Positions 53,777 through 62,649 of a stretch of 64,000 nt of DNA are shown here, one piece after another. The position numbers and the translations under genes are program-made. Origin of the DNA: CAWVSB01 sp046710535 (lineage in GTDB: Bacteria; Pseudomonadota; Gammaproteobacteria; Pseudomonadales; CAWVSB01). The first letter of the stretch is position 1; every line of letters begins with the position of its first letter. Below the pieces are notes generated by a model that was not told the origin of the DNA, did no database searches, and saw only the letters and a program-made list of their open reading frames with translations. The stretch is taken from contig JBKEHH010000005.1 in NCBI GenBank assembly GCA_046710535.1, forward strand, positions 62,001-126,000, read 5' to 3'.

Positions 53777-55294
53777 GTGACAAAAAAAAATATACACATT
53801 GACCCGCGCTGGCTATTTGCTAGTATAAGTCTACTTATAAGTATTTTTATATATAGCCAATCAATTATTACTAATACAGATGGGGTTCTTTATCTTCGCG
53901 TTGCGGATACCTTCCTCAGTGACGGCTTTAATGCAGCAAAAAACTTATACTCAAATCCATATTATTCTGTGTTAGTAGCATTAATTGCAAAGCTCACCGG
54001 CGTAACAACATTTATCTCCGCGCAAGCTCTCAACGCCTTAACTTGTGCTGCTATCGCTTGGTTCATGGTTGATATCGCTCGATTAACCTCTCAGTCGAGC
54101 TACAACCCCTGGATAGCAGGATCTCTATTCATATTGTATCCACAGTTTAATGAGTATCGCGATTTCATAATTAGAGACTTTTTATTCTGGGCCCTTGTGT
54201 TGGCGTTTATGAGTTGTTACCTAAGATTTCTCTTATCGCTCAATAGTAAATTTTTGATCGCTGGTTTATTTTTGTTATCTGTTGGAGCAATGTTTAGAAC
54301 CGAAGCAATCCTCTTCGCATTACTGCCAGTCATTTGTCTGATACCATTAAGAAAGCATATTATTGTGGTAAGAACTACGATAAGTTTTTATCACTGGCTA
54401 TTGATAATTATCGTTCCTGTCATAACTGTTCTATATCTAGTGAACAGCTCTATTTTTGACTCTGCCACTCAATATATTGATAAGCTGGCCATGTTTGGAG
54501 ATAGTTATACCCGACTATCGACCAACTTTGAAGACTACTTGCTAATGGGATATCTAACTGAATACTCTGGTGCTGCCGTACTTTTTTCATTTCTAATAAT
54601 ATTATCTTTAAAAGTACTGACATCATTCACCGCCCCCTTTCTACTACTTGCTGGGCTTAGCCTTAGCTCATCTCAAGACTCTAGGTTTTCTCGATTACGT
54701 ATTATTCCTCTGTTAATGGGATTTATATTCTACTTCTCCGTTGTGTACATTTTTTTATTAAGTACAACAGTCATTCAAGGCCGGCATGTTCTTCTATTAA
54801 GTTTGCTGTTAATTCCGATTTTTTCAAGCTGGATTGAAAATTTTGGCATGGCACTTAATTCGCGCAAAAATGGTGCAAGAAATTTGCTACTGGTAACCAC
54901 ACTATTTACCGTTTATTTATTCACTGACTCTTTTTTTACCTTTGGTGATGCGAAGAAATATCGCACAGATGGAGTCCTATGGCTGCAAGGAAACCCGCCA
55001 CAATGCAAACTGCTAAGCAACAATTCACGCGTCAACTATTTCTCACAGATGGACACCCAGCTCATTCATTTGAGTGAAATTGGTTTTAGTAGAAGTGATC
55101 TTTTGAGCATGGCTGGCAATAGTGATTTAGTATTATTGGAACTCGATAAACGTAACGATTTTCATATTAGAGTGACAGATATACTAGACACTAGCTGGCC
55201 GCGAGCGGCATCATTCAAGGGTGGAAATAAACACACTATTGTTTGGTCAAACCCTGAGCTGTCGCCGAGCTGCAATATTGAGGCAACGCAATGA
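53777..55294 (+). CDS. multi-membrane-spanning GT-C-like protein of the polysaccharide island
   Basis: This protein of about 505 residues has roughly ten hydrophobic segments and a soluble tail. NTDGVLYLRVADTFLSDG near the start resembles the first periplasmic loop of GT39/ArnT-type glycosyltransferases, where an Asp is catalytic. Start choice is open: GTG 53777 with a G-run (53761-53765) upstream is used; TTG 53717 would add 20 residues and has no ribosome-binding site. It is AT-rich compared with its surroundings. The stop overlaps the next start, so it is coupled to the glycosyltransferase at 55291. Confidence 0.6.
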   Translation: MTKKNIHIDPRWLFASISLLISIFIYSQSIITNTDGVLYLRVADTFLSDGFNAAKNLYSNPYYSVLVALIAKLTGVTTFISAQALNALTCAAIAWFMVDIARLTSQSSYNPWIAGSLFILYPQFNEYRDFIIRDFLFWALVLAFMSCYLRFLLSLNSKFLIAGLFLLSVGAMFRTEAILFALLPVICLIPLRKHIIVVRTTISFYHWLLIIIVPVITVLYLVNSSIFDSATQYIDKLAMFGDSYTRLSTNFEDYLLMGYLTEYSGAAVLFSFLIILSLKVLTSFTAPFLLLAGLSLSSSQDSRFSRLRIIPLLMGFIFYFSVVYIFLLSTTVIQGRHVLLLSLLLIPIFSSWIENFGMALNSRKNGARNLLLVTTLFTVYLFTDSFFTFGDAKKYRTDGVLWLQGNPPQCKLLSNNSRVNYFSQMDTQLIHLSEIGFSRSDLLSMAGNSDLVLLELDKRNDFHIRVTDILDTSWPRAASFKGGNKHTIVWSNPELSPSCNIEATQ

Positions 55295-56211
55295 AACCAT
55301 CTCTACTTGTCATTAGTCACCTAAACCGTAGACCGATCATTGATAGTTTATTTGCAGAGCTATCAGCCACCTTCTCCACCACCATAGAGAAAATTGCACA
55401 TCGAATTATCGATGATTTCGATCTGATCATTGAAGAGTTCAATATTAACGATTACGACTTAGTTCTTGTAGATATACCACACAAATATTTACGCCGGCAT
55501 GTTAAGACGCTGTTACGTTATCAACAAAAAATCGTGATTTATGAAGAGGATTTGTGTCAAAACTATATGCCAGATTCTCCTTGGCATCGAGAATTTACAG
55601 ATTTTTTTAAACAATTTGATGGCATTAGTATTATCGGTACTGGTAGCGCAGTTGTTAGACGCTATGAAAAAGAGGGCGGAACTGCAAACTTTTTACCCAA
55701 AGGATTCGATTCGAATATTATTGGGCAGCAGAATGTCTCCAGAGATATAGATCTTGGATTTATCGGTGCGCTTTCTTCCAACGTTTATGTAAGTAGATAT
55801 AACACCTTGCGCTATATTGATCGTCATTCAGAACTACAGTGTTTTCGTACGTCTCCGGGTAAAGAGTACAATGATAGTCTAAACAGAATTAATACATTCT
55901 TTTCCGCCGATATTGGTATTGGTGAGTACATGGCGAAAAATTTTGAAGCAATGGCAGCAGGATGCCTTTTAATTGCCTATCGTCAGGGTGATGGTGAAGA
56001 AGACGCCTTGGGCTTTGAAGACGGGGAAAATATATTACTGTATAGCGACAGACAGCAAGCGCTGGGAAAAATAAAATGGGCGGAGGACAATCCAGAGCAA
56101 GCAAAAACCATCGCTCGCGCTGGAACTGAACATGTTAACACTCACTTCTCCTTTGATGTTTTATCGAAAAAAATGAGTACTATCTTATTGAAATGTTTAG
56201 ATAGCATTTAG
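55291..56211 (+). CDS. glycosyltransferase (CgeB/GT1-like)
   Basis: The 306-residue protein has a GT-B-like C-terminal half with LGFIGALSSNVY, GIGEYMAKNFEAMAAGC and FEDGENILLYSD, typical of the CgeB-type glycosyltransferases. The N-terminal half is less conserved. It overlaps the stop of the membrane protein by 4 bases (ATGA), so it is translated with it. Donor and acceptor sugars are unknown. The frame is intact, unlike its neighbours on either side. Confidence 0.72.
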   Translation: MKPSLLVISHLNRRPIIDSLFAELSATFSTTIEKIAHRIIDDFDLIIEEFNINDYDLVLVDIPHKYLRRHVKTLLRYQQKIVIYEEDLCQNYMPDSPWHREFTDFFKQFDGISIIGTGSAVVRRYEKEGGTANFLPKGFDSNIIGQQNVSRDIDLGFIGALSSNVYVSRYNTLRYIDRHSELQCFRTSPGKEYNDSLNRINTFFSADIGIGEYMAKNFEAMAAGCLLIAYRQGDGEEDALGFEDGENILLYSDRQQALGKIKWAEDNPEQAKTIARAGTEHVNTHFSFDVLSKKMSTILLKCLDSI

Positions 56212-56268
56212 GACACTCACTATAAACACTGACAAACCAATGGCTGAAAAAAAGAATCGAAAATAGAC

Positions 56269-57045
56269 TTGCCGTTGATTGCGATAGTAGTTCCAAGCTT
56301 TAATCATGCAAAGTATATAGAGGGCTGCGTGAAAAGTTTTTGCAGCCAGCTTTATAGCCCGTTGCAAGAGATTGTTATTGATGATGGATCAAACGATGAT
56401 AGCGCGGAAATCCTTACTAAGCTAAAAACCATTTATGACTTTACATTTATTCTACAAAAAAAATATGGGGCTGGCGGTGACACTGAACCTGGCCCTAGCT
56501 CTGACAGAAGGCAAGTATTTTTGCATGATGGGATCTGATGACATCATGCTACCAAATAAGACTGCAACTCAACTCGACTACTTGATGCGTAACAATGATG
56601 TCGCTGTATGTGGAGGAAACGTCGAATACATTGACGGAGAGGGTATACGCTTGCCGCGTCATGAAAAAAAGCGGGCAGAGCGTAAATTGAATTTCGACGA
56701 TCTGTTTACAAACAGCAAGCCTGGAATTGTTGCTCCAACTTCAATGTTTGTGACATCTATACTTAGAGATCTAAACGGTTTTGACACTTCGTCTAGGCTA
56801 AAAGACTTTCCACTATGGCTAAAAATGACTCATGCTGGCCATAAGATGGCGCTGTTAGCGATGTGATTTTACAATATAGAAAGCACAAATCGAATACGTC
56901 AAAAAATATTAGACTTATGACTAAGTCGGTATTGGATGCCTATAGCGCCTATTCAGGCCATAATGCATACACTATGGTTACTCAAAAATTCATTGCCAGT
57001 ATGATACTGAAAGCTGCTAAAAACCATCCATCGCTAGCTCTCTAG
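56269..57045 (+). pseudogene. family 2 glycosyltransferase, frameshifted
   Basis: The first frame gives PLIAIVVPSFNHAKYIEGCV and EIVIDDGSNDDSAEIL, the nucleotide-sugar binding region of GT2 enzymes. It is lost at an A8 run (56456-56463); with seven A bases it would run on as QKNMGLAVTLNLALALTEGK, then MGSDDIMLP with its metal-binding DD. A second shift near 56860 changes frame again to VILQYRKHKSNT. The original protein had about 260 residues. The start is unclear: TTG 56269 lacks a ribosome-binding site, and ATG 56240 is out of frame by one base. Confidence 0.75.
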
Positions 57046-57155
57046 CTGCTACTAAAGTTACAACCTAAGTACTAAAGCAGCAAAGTACCTCGAGCAATAT
57101 TTAGACTACTACTAACCATTATAAAAATGTATTACAAAAAACTAAAAGGCAGTAT

Positions 57156-58385
57156 TTAGAACAAAACTCGTGTTCGAATCGTACCTTCGATGGCTTTTAA
57201 CTTACTCTTAGCAAGCTTACTACTATCTTCATCTATATCAATTACCACATAACCAACCTTGCCGTTAGTTTGTAAGTATTGCCCGCTAATATTGATATTG
57301 TTATCGGAAAAAACACTGTTGATAGAGCTCAATACTCCTGGCACATTTCTGTGAATATGGAATAAACGATGACTTCCTTCGTGTGTCGGCAAGGCCACTT
57401 CTGGGAAGTTAACCGATGATGTTGTGGTGCCGTTGTCACTATAACGAATAAGTTTTTCGGTTACTTCTAAGCCAATATTTTCTTGAGCTTCCATGGTCGA
57501 GCCACCAATATGCGGCGTTAAAAACACATTATCTAAGCCACGCAGTGGTGAAATGAATTCGTCATCATTGGATTTCGGCTCTACTGGGAATACGTCAATT
57601 GCGGCACCGGCAAGATGATTAGATTTAATGCCTTCAGCTAAAGCATCTATATCTACCACCGTTCCTCGGGAAGCATTTATCAGAATACCACCGGGTTTCA
57701 TCTGGTTAATTTGCTCTGCAGCGAACATATTTTTAGTGGACGGATTTTCAGGTACATGTAAGCTAACCATATCTGCCTCACGCAATAGCTCTGCCATTGA
57801 TCCTACTTGTTGCGCGTTGCCAATAGGCAATTTATTTGCCGCGTCATAAAACTTTACCTTCATACCAAGACTCTCGGCGATAACCCCTAACTGCATACCG
57901 ATAGAGCCGTAACCAATTATCCCTAAAACTTTACCTCGAATTTCAAATGACCTGGCAGCGGACTTCTGCCAAATACCGCGATGGGCTTTTGCGTTTTTTT
58001 CAGCCACTCCACGTAACAATAATATAGCTTCTGCAATAACGAGCTCAGCGACCGAGCGAGTATTGGAGTAAGGCGCATTAAATACCGGTATCCCATATTC
58101 AGTCGCCGCATTTAAATCGACTTGATTGGTACCTATGCAAAAGCAACCTACTGCATTCAGCTTTTTGGCCGCGGCAAAAACCTTTGCGGTTAACTGGCTG
58201 CGCGAACGAATCCCAACAAAATGCGCATCCTTTATTTTTTCTATCAATTCATCTTCGTTTAATGCGGTCTTGTGATAGTCAATATTACTGTAGCCAGCGT
58301 CCTTTAAAGAAATCACCGCAGACTCGTGCAAGCCTTCCAACAACAGGAATTTAATATTACTTTTATCTAAAGAATTTTTAGCCAT
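57156..58385 (-). CDS. serA: D-3-phosphoglycerate dehydrogenase
   Basis: The 409-residue enzyme begins serine synthesis. LGIIGYGSIGMQLG is the NAD-binding motif; NASRGTVVD and HIGGST are catalytic-region blocks; the C-terminal ACT domain (VPGVLSSINSVFSDNNINI) binds serine for feedback. The start is ATG 58385 (MAKNSLDKSNIKFLLLEG), aligned with E. coli SerA; a GTG 15 bases upstream has no family support. It is divergent from the D-2-hydroxyglutarate dehydrogenase gene. Confidence 0.96.
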   Translation of the reverse strand: MAKNSLDKSNIKFLLLEGLHESAVISLKDAGYSNIDYHKTALNEDELIEKIKDAHFVGIRSRSQLTAKVFAAAKKLNAVGCFCIGTNQVDLNAATEYGIPVFNAPYSNTRSVAELVIAEAILLLRGVAEKNAKAHRGIWQKSAARSFEIRGKVLGIIGYGSIGMQLGVIAESLGMKVKFYDAANKLPIGNAQQVGSMAELLREADMVSLHVPENPSTKNMFAAEQINQMKPGGILINASRGTVVDIDALAEGIKSNHLAGAAIDVFPVEPKSNDDEFISPLRGLDNVFLTPHIGGSTMEAQENIGLEVTEKLIRYSDNGTTTSSVNFPEVALPTHEGSHRLFHIHRNVPGVLSSINSVFSDNNINISGQYLQTNGKVGYVVIDIDEDSSKLAKSKLKAIEGTIRTRVLF

Positions 58386-58498
58386 ATTACTAACCGTCAC
58401 TGTGCAAATACACTAGCATGCGTGTATTTGCGTAGGTAAAAAAAGAGCATTATGTTAACATATAGGCTTCTTAAAAAAAGTTTTAACCTGGCTTTATA

Positions 58499-59923
58499 GT
58501 GAATATAACGATGACTGATTCAAATGCCCACAGCCTAAAACCAGATCTTATCGCAGCGCTAACCGACATTATTGGCGCAGTTAATATCCGTCTGGACAAA
58601 GAATCTCTGGTTCAATACGGGCAAGACTGGGCAAAGATATTTGATCCAAAACCCTGTGCAATAGTTTTTCCCGGCACCACCGAGCAGGTACAAGCAATTG
58701 TAGTATTGGCTAACAAGCACAATATCGCCATAACCCCGTCTGGTGGGCGAACAGGCTTAAGCGGTGGCGCTACCGCTTGTAACGGAGAGCTGGTGGTTGC
58801 ATTCGACAGAATGAATCATGTGGTCGATTTTGACGCTATCAACCAAACGGTTACGGTTGAAGCTGGCATTATTACTGAGCAATTGCAGAACTTTGCTGAA
58901 GACAAAGGCCTATTTTATCCGGTCGATTTTGCCTCTGCAGGCTCTAGCCAAATTGGCGGAAATATTGGCACCAATGCTGGCGGCATTAAGGTTATTCGCT
59001 ATGGGATGACTCGCAACTGGGTAATGGGTTTAAAGGTTATTACCGGTAGCGGTGAGATACTGGAACTAAACCAGGGGCTAATGAAGAACAACGCAGGCTA
59101 TGACCTGCGTCAGCTGTTCATCGGTAGCGAAGGCACTTTGGGGCTAATTTGTGAGGCCACTATGAAACTCACTAGAGCCCCTCATGATCTTAGTGTTTTA
59201 GTTTTGGCAGTGCCTGAATTCTCGGCAATCATGAATGTACTCAATAGCTTTCAAACTCAAATAGACCTAACTGCCTTTGAGTTTTTGTCCGAAAACGCTA
59301 TGTCTAAGGTCTGTGAGCATCAAAACCTACAACGCCCTTTTGAAACTATTGCCCCCTATTACGCCTTAATTGAGTTTGAAAGTCAGACCGAGCTAGATAT
59401 GGAAAACGCTATGAACGTGTTTGAGCAATGTGTAGAGAATGGCTGGGCCTTAGACGGCACTATAAGTCAAAGTCAGCACCAGGCAAAAAACTTGTGGCGC
59501 TTGCGAGAGGATATATCCGAGACGCTGTCCCAATGGACGCCATACAAAAATGATTTATCCGTTACAGTATCAAAAGTGCCCAACTTTCTTGCGGAAGTAG
59601 AAGCGGTCGTTAACGAAGCTTATCCGGAATTTCAAGTCGTGTGGTTCGGCCATATCGGTGATGGCAACTTGCATCTGAATATTCTGAAACCAGACGCACT
59701 AGCGCGCGATGAATTCGTTGCAAAATGTACCACAGTAAATGATAAAATATTTACCGTGGTAAAAAAATACGGTGGTAGCATATCTGCAGAACACGGCGTT
59801 GGCTTATCTAAAAAACCTTACTTGCGCTACAGCCGCAGTGAGGCAGAGATAGGCTTTATGAAAGCGATAAAGACTGTGTTCGACCCCAACGGCATCATGA
59901 ACCCTGGCAAGATTTTTGATTAA
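58499..59923 (+). CDS. D-2-hydroxyglutarate dehydrogenase (FAD-linked oxidase)
   Basis: The 474-residue flavoprotein of the GlcD/D2HGDH family has the PCMH FAD-binding block TPSGGRTGLSGGA near 81 and a C-terminal HIGDGNLH...EHGVG region that binds metal and substrate. SerA makes D-2-hydroxyglutarate as a by-product, and the Pseudomonas enzyme encoded next to serA reoxidises it; the divergent arrangement here matches that pairing. The start may be GTG 58499 or the ATG at 58511 a few codons on. Confidence 0.88.
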   Translation: MNITMTDSNAHSLKPDLIAALTDIIGAVNIRLDKESLVQYGQDWAKIFDPKPCAIVFPGTTEQVQAIVVLANKHNIAITPSGGRTGLSGGATACNGELVVAFDRMNHVVDFDAINQTVTVEAGIITEQLQNFAEDKGLFYPVDFASAGSSQIGGNIGTNAGGIKVIRYGMTRNWVMGLKVITGSGEILELNQGLMKNNAGYDLRQLFIGSEGTLGLICEATMKLTRAPHDLSVLVLAVPEFSAIMNVLNSFQTQIDLTAFEFLSENAMSKVCEHQNLQRPFETIAPYYALIEFESQTELDMENAMNVFEQCVENGWALDGTISQSQHQAKNLWRLREDISETLSQWTPYKNDLSVTVSKVPNFLAEVEAVVNEAYPEFQVVWFGHIGDGNLHLNILKPDALARDEFVAKCTTVNDKIFTVVKKYGGSISAEHGVGLSKKPYLRYSRSEAEIGFMKAIKTVFDPNGIMNPGKIFD

Positions 59924-59929
59924 GGTTGT

Positions 59930-60595
59930 ATGATGAATTATCATCATCGCTTTAGTGGCGGCCAACAATGTGATTTGCCAATAGGGAAGATCGTTTGTGT
60001 TGGCAGAAACTATACTGCGCACGCGCTAGAGCTTAATAATCCAATACCACAATCACCACTATTGTTTATTAAGCCCGCAACCAGCCTTACTCATCTTGCT
60101 CCTTCGTTCGTCATCCCTACTAATCGAGGGGAAGTTCATCACGAACTGGAAATGGCGTTACTCATTGGTGAGCGGCTCACTAATGCTAGCTCTAATGAAA
60201 CAATTGCGGCAATTTTTGGCGTTGGCTTAGCACTCGATTTGACCCTTAGAGACATTCAAAGTGAGCTTAAGGCAAAGGCGCAACCGTGGGAAATTGCCAA
60301 AAGCTTCGACGGTGCCTGCCCTGTGTCTGATTTTGTTAAGCTGAATATTATTGATAATATTCAGAGTTGTGATTTGCTACTAGAAAAAAACGGAGTGATA
60401 CAACAACAAGGTACTACTAGTGACATGCTATTCCCCATTGCTGACTTGCTGGCTGTAATAAGTGAGAGCTTCAGCTTAATGCCGGGAGACATTGTATTAA
60501 CTGGCACGCCTGCGGGTGTCGGACCATTAGCACGCGGCGACAAATTAGTCGCCAAACTCAATGACCTATTAGTAGTGTCAACAACCGTTAGTTAG
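59930..60595 (+). CDS. fumarylacetoacetate hydrolase family protein
   Basis: The 221-residue protein has the FAH-fold signature: KIVCVGRNYTAHALEL near the start, EVHHELEMALLIG (metal-binding acidic cluster), and VLTGTPAGVGPL. Such enzymes hydrolyse acylpyruvates or act as oxaloacetate decarboxylases/tautomerases. It follows the D2HG dehydrogenase by 7 bases and overlaps the converging hydrolase by 8. Confidence 0.85.
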   Translation: MMNYHHRFSGGQQCDLPIGKIVCVGRNYTAHALELNNPIPQSPLLFIKPATSLTHLAPSFVIPTNRGEVHHELEMALLIGERLTNASSNETIAAIFGVGLALDLTLRDIQSELKAKAQPWEIAKSFDGACPVSDFVKLNIIDNIQSCDLLLEKNGVIQQQGTTSDMLFPIADLLAVISESFSLMPGDIVLTGTPAGVGPLARGDKLVAKLNDLLVVSTTVS

Positions 60596-61523
60596 CCTTT
60601 AAAAACTTTGCCATGTCAGTAAACAGCAATTCTCGAATTGCTTCAGCCTCATTGACTAGATGATGACGTGCTTCGCCGTGATGGCTAACTTGTATTTTAC
60701 TTACCCGCTTTTCTAACGCATTAATGTTGAACTCGCCATCCACTGTGGCATCTTTACCACCTTGTATAACTAGCATATCTGCGTTTATTCGCTTCTGCTT
60801 CAGTATCCAAACCACCCATTGACGCATCGCCTTGAGCCATTTAAATGGCAATACTCTGGCCTGAAAAGGATCAGTATTTTTAATAAAAGACAGAAACTTA
60901 GCGTCATGTGAATTAGTAGAAAAATACCTCGGCCAATCCTCTTTAAACAAGCTTAGAATAGGCTGTAAAACTCGGCCTTTAATCGAATATTTTGGCCTAA
61001 GTAAAGGCGCAAAAAAAACAGTTTTAGCAAAACTATTAGCGGGTGATTTAATCAGGCTAAGTAATAAAACGGAACAACCTGTACTTTGACCAATGCCGTG
61101 CCAAGGCCTTGGTAGAAAGCTGCATTTTTTTAGCACCGACTGCAACGCATCCTCATAACTAAAAAAGCTATCTATATCTGCACGCGCGCCACTAGACAAT
61201 CCATGACCGGGTAAATCCAGAGTTACCACAGTATACGAAAGCTCTAATAGCTTTTTTATCAAATGCCCGTATAAACCAGAGTGATCGAAATACCCATGTA
61301 CAACAAAACAAGTCCCGATACTTTGTGGTGGCGTGAAAACTTGGCAACACACTTCAGACTTAGCCGATGGCACGAATCCGATAGCTTGTGAAACGCCTAC
61401 CATTGTCTGCGCAAAATCTATTCCATAAAATTCCCAATAGACTTGTATAACATCGCTATCTATAAGCTTGCCCAATTCTAACAGGCCAATAGCCTCAACT
61501 ATCTTTTCTCGCTCTAATGTCAT
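60588..61523 (-). CDS. alpha/beta hydrolase (monoacylglycerol lipase-like)
   Basis: The 311-residue protein has VVHGYFDHSGLYGHLIKKL near 75 and LPGHGLSSG near 103, as in monoacylglycerol lipases. The nucleophile is the Ser in GIGQSTGCS, the acid is likely Asp in QGGKDATVD, and the base is a His in GEARHHL. No signal peptide is visible. It stands between the FAH gene and fba; its in vivo substrate is not known. Confidence 0.8.
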   Translation of the reverse strand: MTLEREKIVEAIGLLELGKLIDSDVIQVYWEFYGIDFAQTMVGVSQAIGFVPSAKSEVCCQVFTPPQSIGTCFVVHGYFDHSGLYGHLIKKLLELSYTVVTLDLPGHGLSSGARADIDSFFSYEDALQSVLKKCSFLPRPWHGIGQSTGCSVLLLSLIKSPANSFAKTVFFAPLLRPKYSIKGRVLQPILSLFKEDWPRYFSTNSHDAKFLSFIKNTDPFQARVLPFKWLKAMRQWVVWILKQKRINADMLVIQGGKDATVDGEFNINALEKRVSKIQVSHHGEARHHLVNEAEAIRELLFTDMAKFLKAN

Positions 61524-61534
61524 GTGAATCCTAA

Positions 61535-61560
61535 TAAAAAAGGCAGCTTACGCTGCCTTT
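61535..61560 (-). terminator. intrinsic terminator after fba
   Basis: On the minus strand AAAGGCAGC-GTAA-GCTGCCTTT is followed by T bases. It ends the gap-pgk-fba transcript just before the hydrolase gene. Confidence 0.85.
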
Positions 61561-61563
61561 AAC

Positions 61564-62628
61564 TTAATTAATTTTAGCGTCTAACTCGCCTGCCTCGTAG
61601 CTGCCAAACATGGACTCTAAGCTTCGAGGAGTAATCTTACTTGCTTGACCAGCGCTACCAAAAGCTTCATAGCGCGCTTTACAAATATCCTTCATCGCCA
61701 CTGTCGTTGCAGATAAAAATTTACGCGGGTCGAACTCTGACGGATTCTGCGCTAGAAAACGTCTAACCGCGCCCGTTGAAGCTAAGCGTAAGTCAGTATC
61801 AATATTTACCTTACGTACGCCATGCTTAATACCTTCACATATTTGCTCAACTGGTACGCCATAAGTTTCAGGAATATCACCGCCAAACTCATTAATAATA
61901 GCCAGCCATTCTTGTGGCACAGAAGATGAGCCGTGCATTACCAAGTGAGTATTAGGAATACGATGATGAATGGCCTTAATGCGATCTATATCCAAAATAT
62001 CGCCAGTAGGAGGGCGAGTAAATTTGTATGCACCATGAGATGTGCCACAAGCAATTGCCAATGCATCAACATTAGTTTTAGCCACAAAGTCAGCAGCCTC
62101 TTCCGGATCAGTTAACATCTGTTCTTGAGACAAAGTACCTTCGGCGCCAACACCGTCCTCTTCACCTGCTTGGCCAGTTTCTAAAGAACCTAAGCAACCT
62201 AACTCACCTTCTACCGACACGCCACAAGCATGGGCCATTTCTACTGTTCGCTTGGTTACATCAACATTGTATTCATAAGACGCGGGCGTTTTGCCATCTG
62301 CTTCAAGCGAGCCGTCCATCATTACTGAGCTAAACCCTAACTGAATAGATCGCTGACAAATATCAGGACTAGTGCCGTGATCTTGATGCATACAGATAGG
62401 AATATGAGGGAACTCTTCGATAGCAGCCAAAATTAAATGACGCAAAAATGGTGCGCCCGCATATTTTCTGGCACCGGCAGATGCTTGCACAATAACCGGC
62501 GAATCTGCCTCATCGGCCGCTTCCATAATAGCGCGCATTTGCTCTAAGTTGTTCACATTATATGCGGGTACACCATAGCCATTTTCAGCGGCATGGTCTA
62601 ACAATTGACGTAATGATATAAGTGCCAT
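61564..62628 (-). CDS. fba: class II fructose-bisphosphate aldolase
   Basis: The 354-residue zinc enzyme interconverts fructose 1,6-bisphosphate and triose phosphates. ICMHQDHGTS carries zinc-binding His and the catalytic Asp; MDGSLEADGKTPASYEYN and VEGELGCLG follow; a second zinc His lies in GTSHGAYK and a third in VMHGSSSVP. Length and the 'Rhodobacter-type' long form fit gluconeogenic/Calvin-type class IIB aldolases. It lies 21 bases after pgk. Confidence 0.95.
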   Translation of the reverse strand: MALISLRQLLDHAAENGYGVPAYNVNNLEQMRAIMEAADEADSPVIVQASAGARKYAGAPFLRHLILAAIEEFPHIPICMHQDHGTSPDICQRSIQLGFSSVMMDGSLEADGKTPASYEYNVDVTKRTVEMAHACGVSVEGELGCLGSLETGQAGEEDGVGAEGTLSQEQMLTDPEEAADFVAKTNVDALAIACGTSHGAYKFTRPPTGDILDIDRIKAIHHRIPNTHLVMHGSSSVPQEWLAIINEFGGDIPETYGVPVEQICEGIKHGVRKVNIDTDLRLASTGAVRRFLAQNPSEFDPRKFLSATTVAMKDICKARYEAFGSAGQASKITPRSLESMFGSYEAGELDAKIN

Positions 62629-62649
62629 AATTCTATTCCTGCTGTGTTA

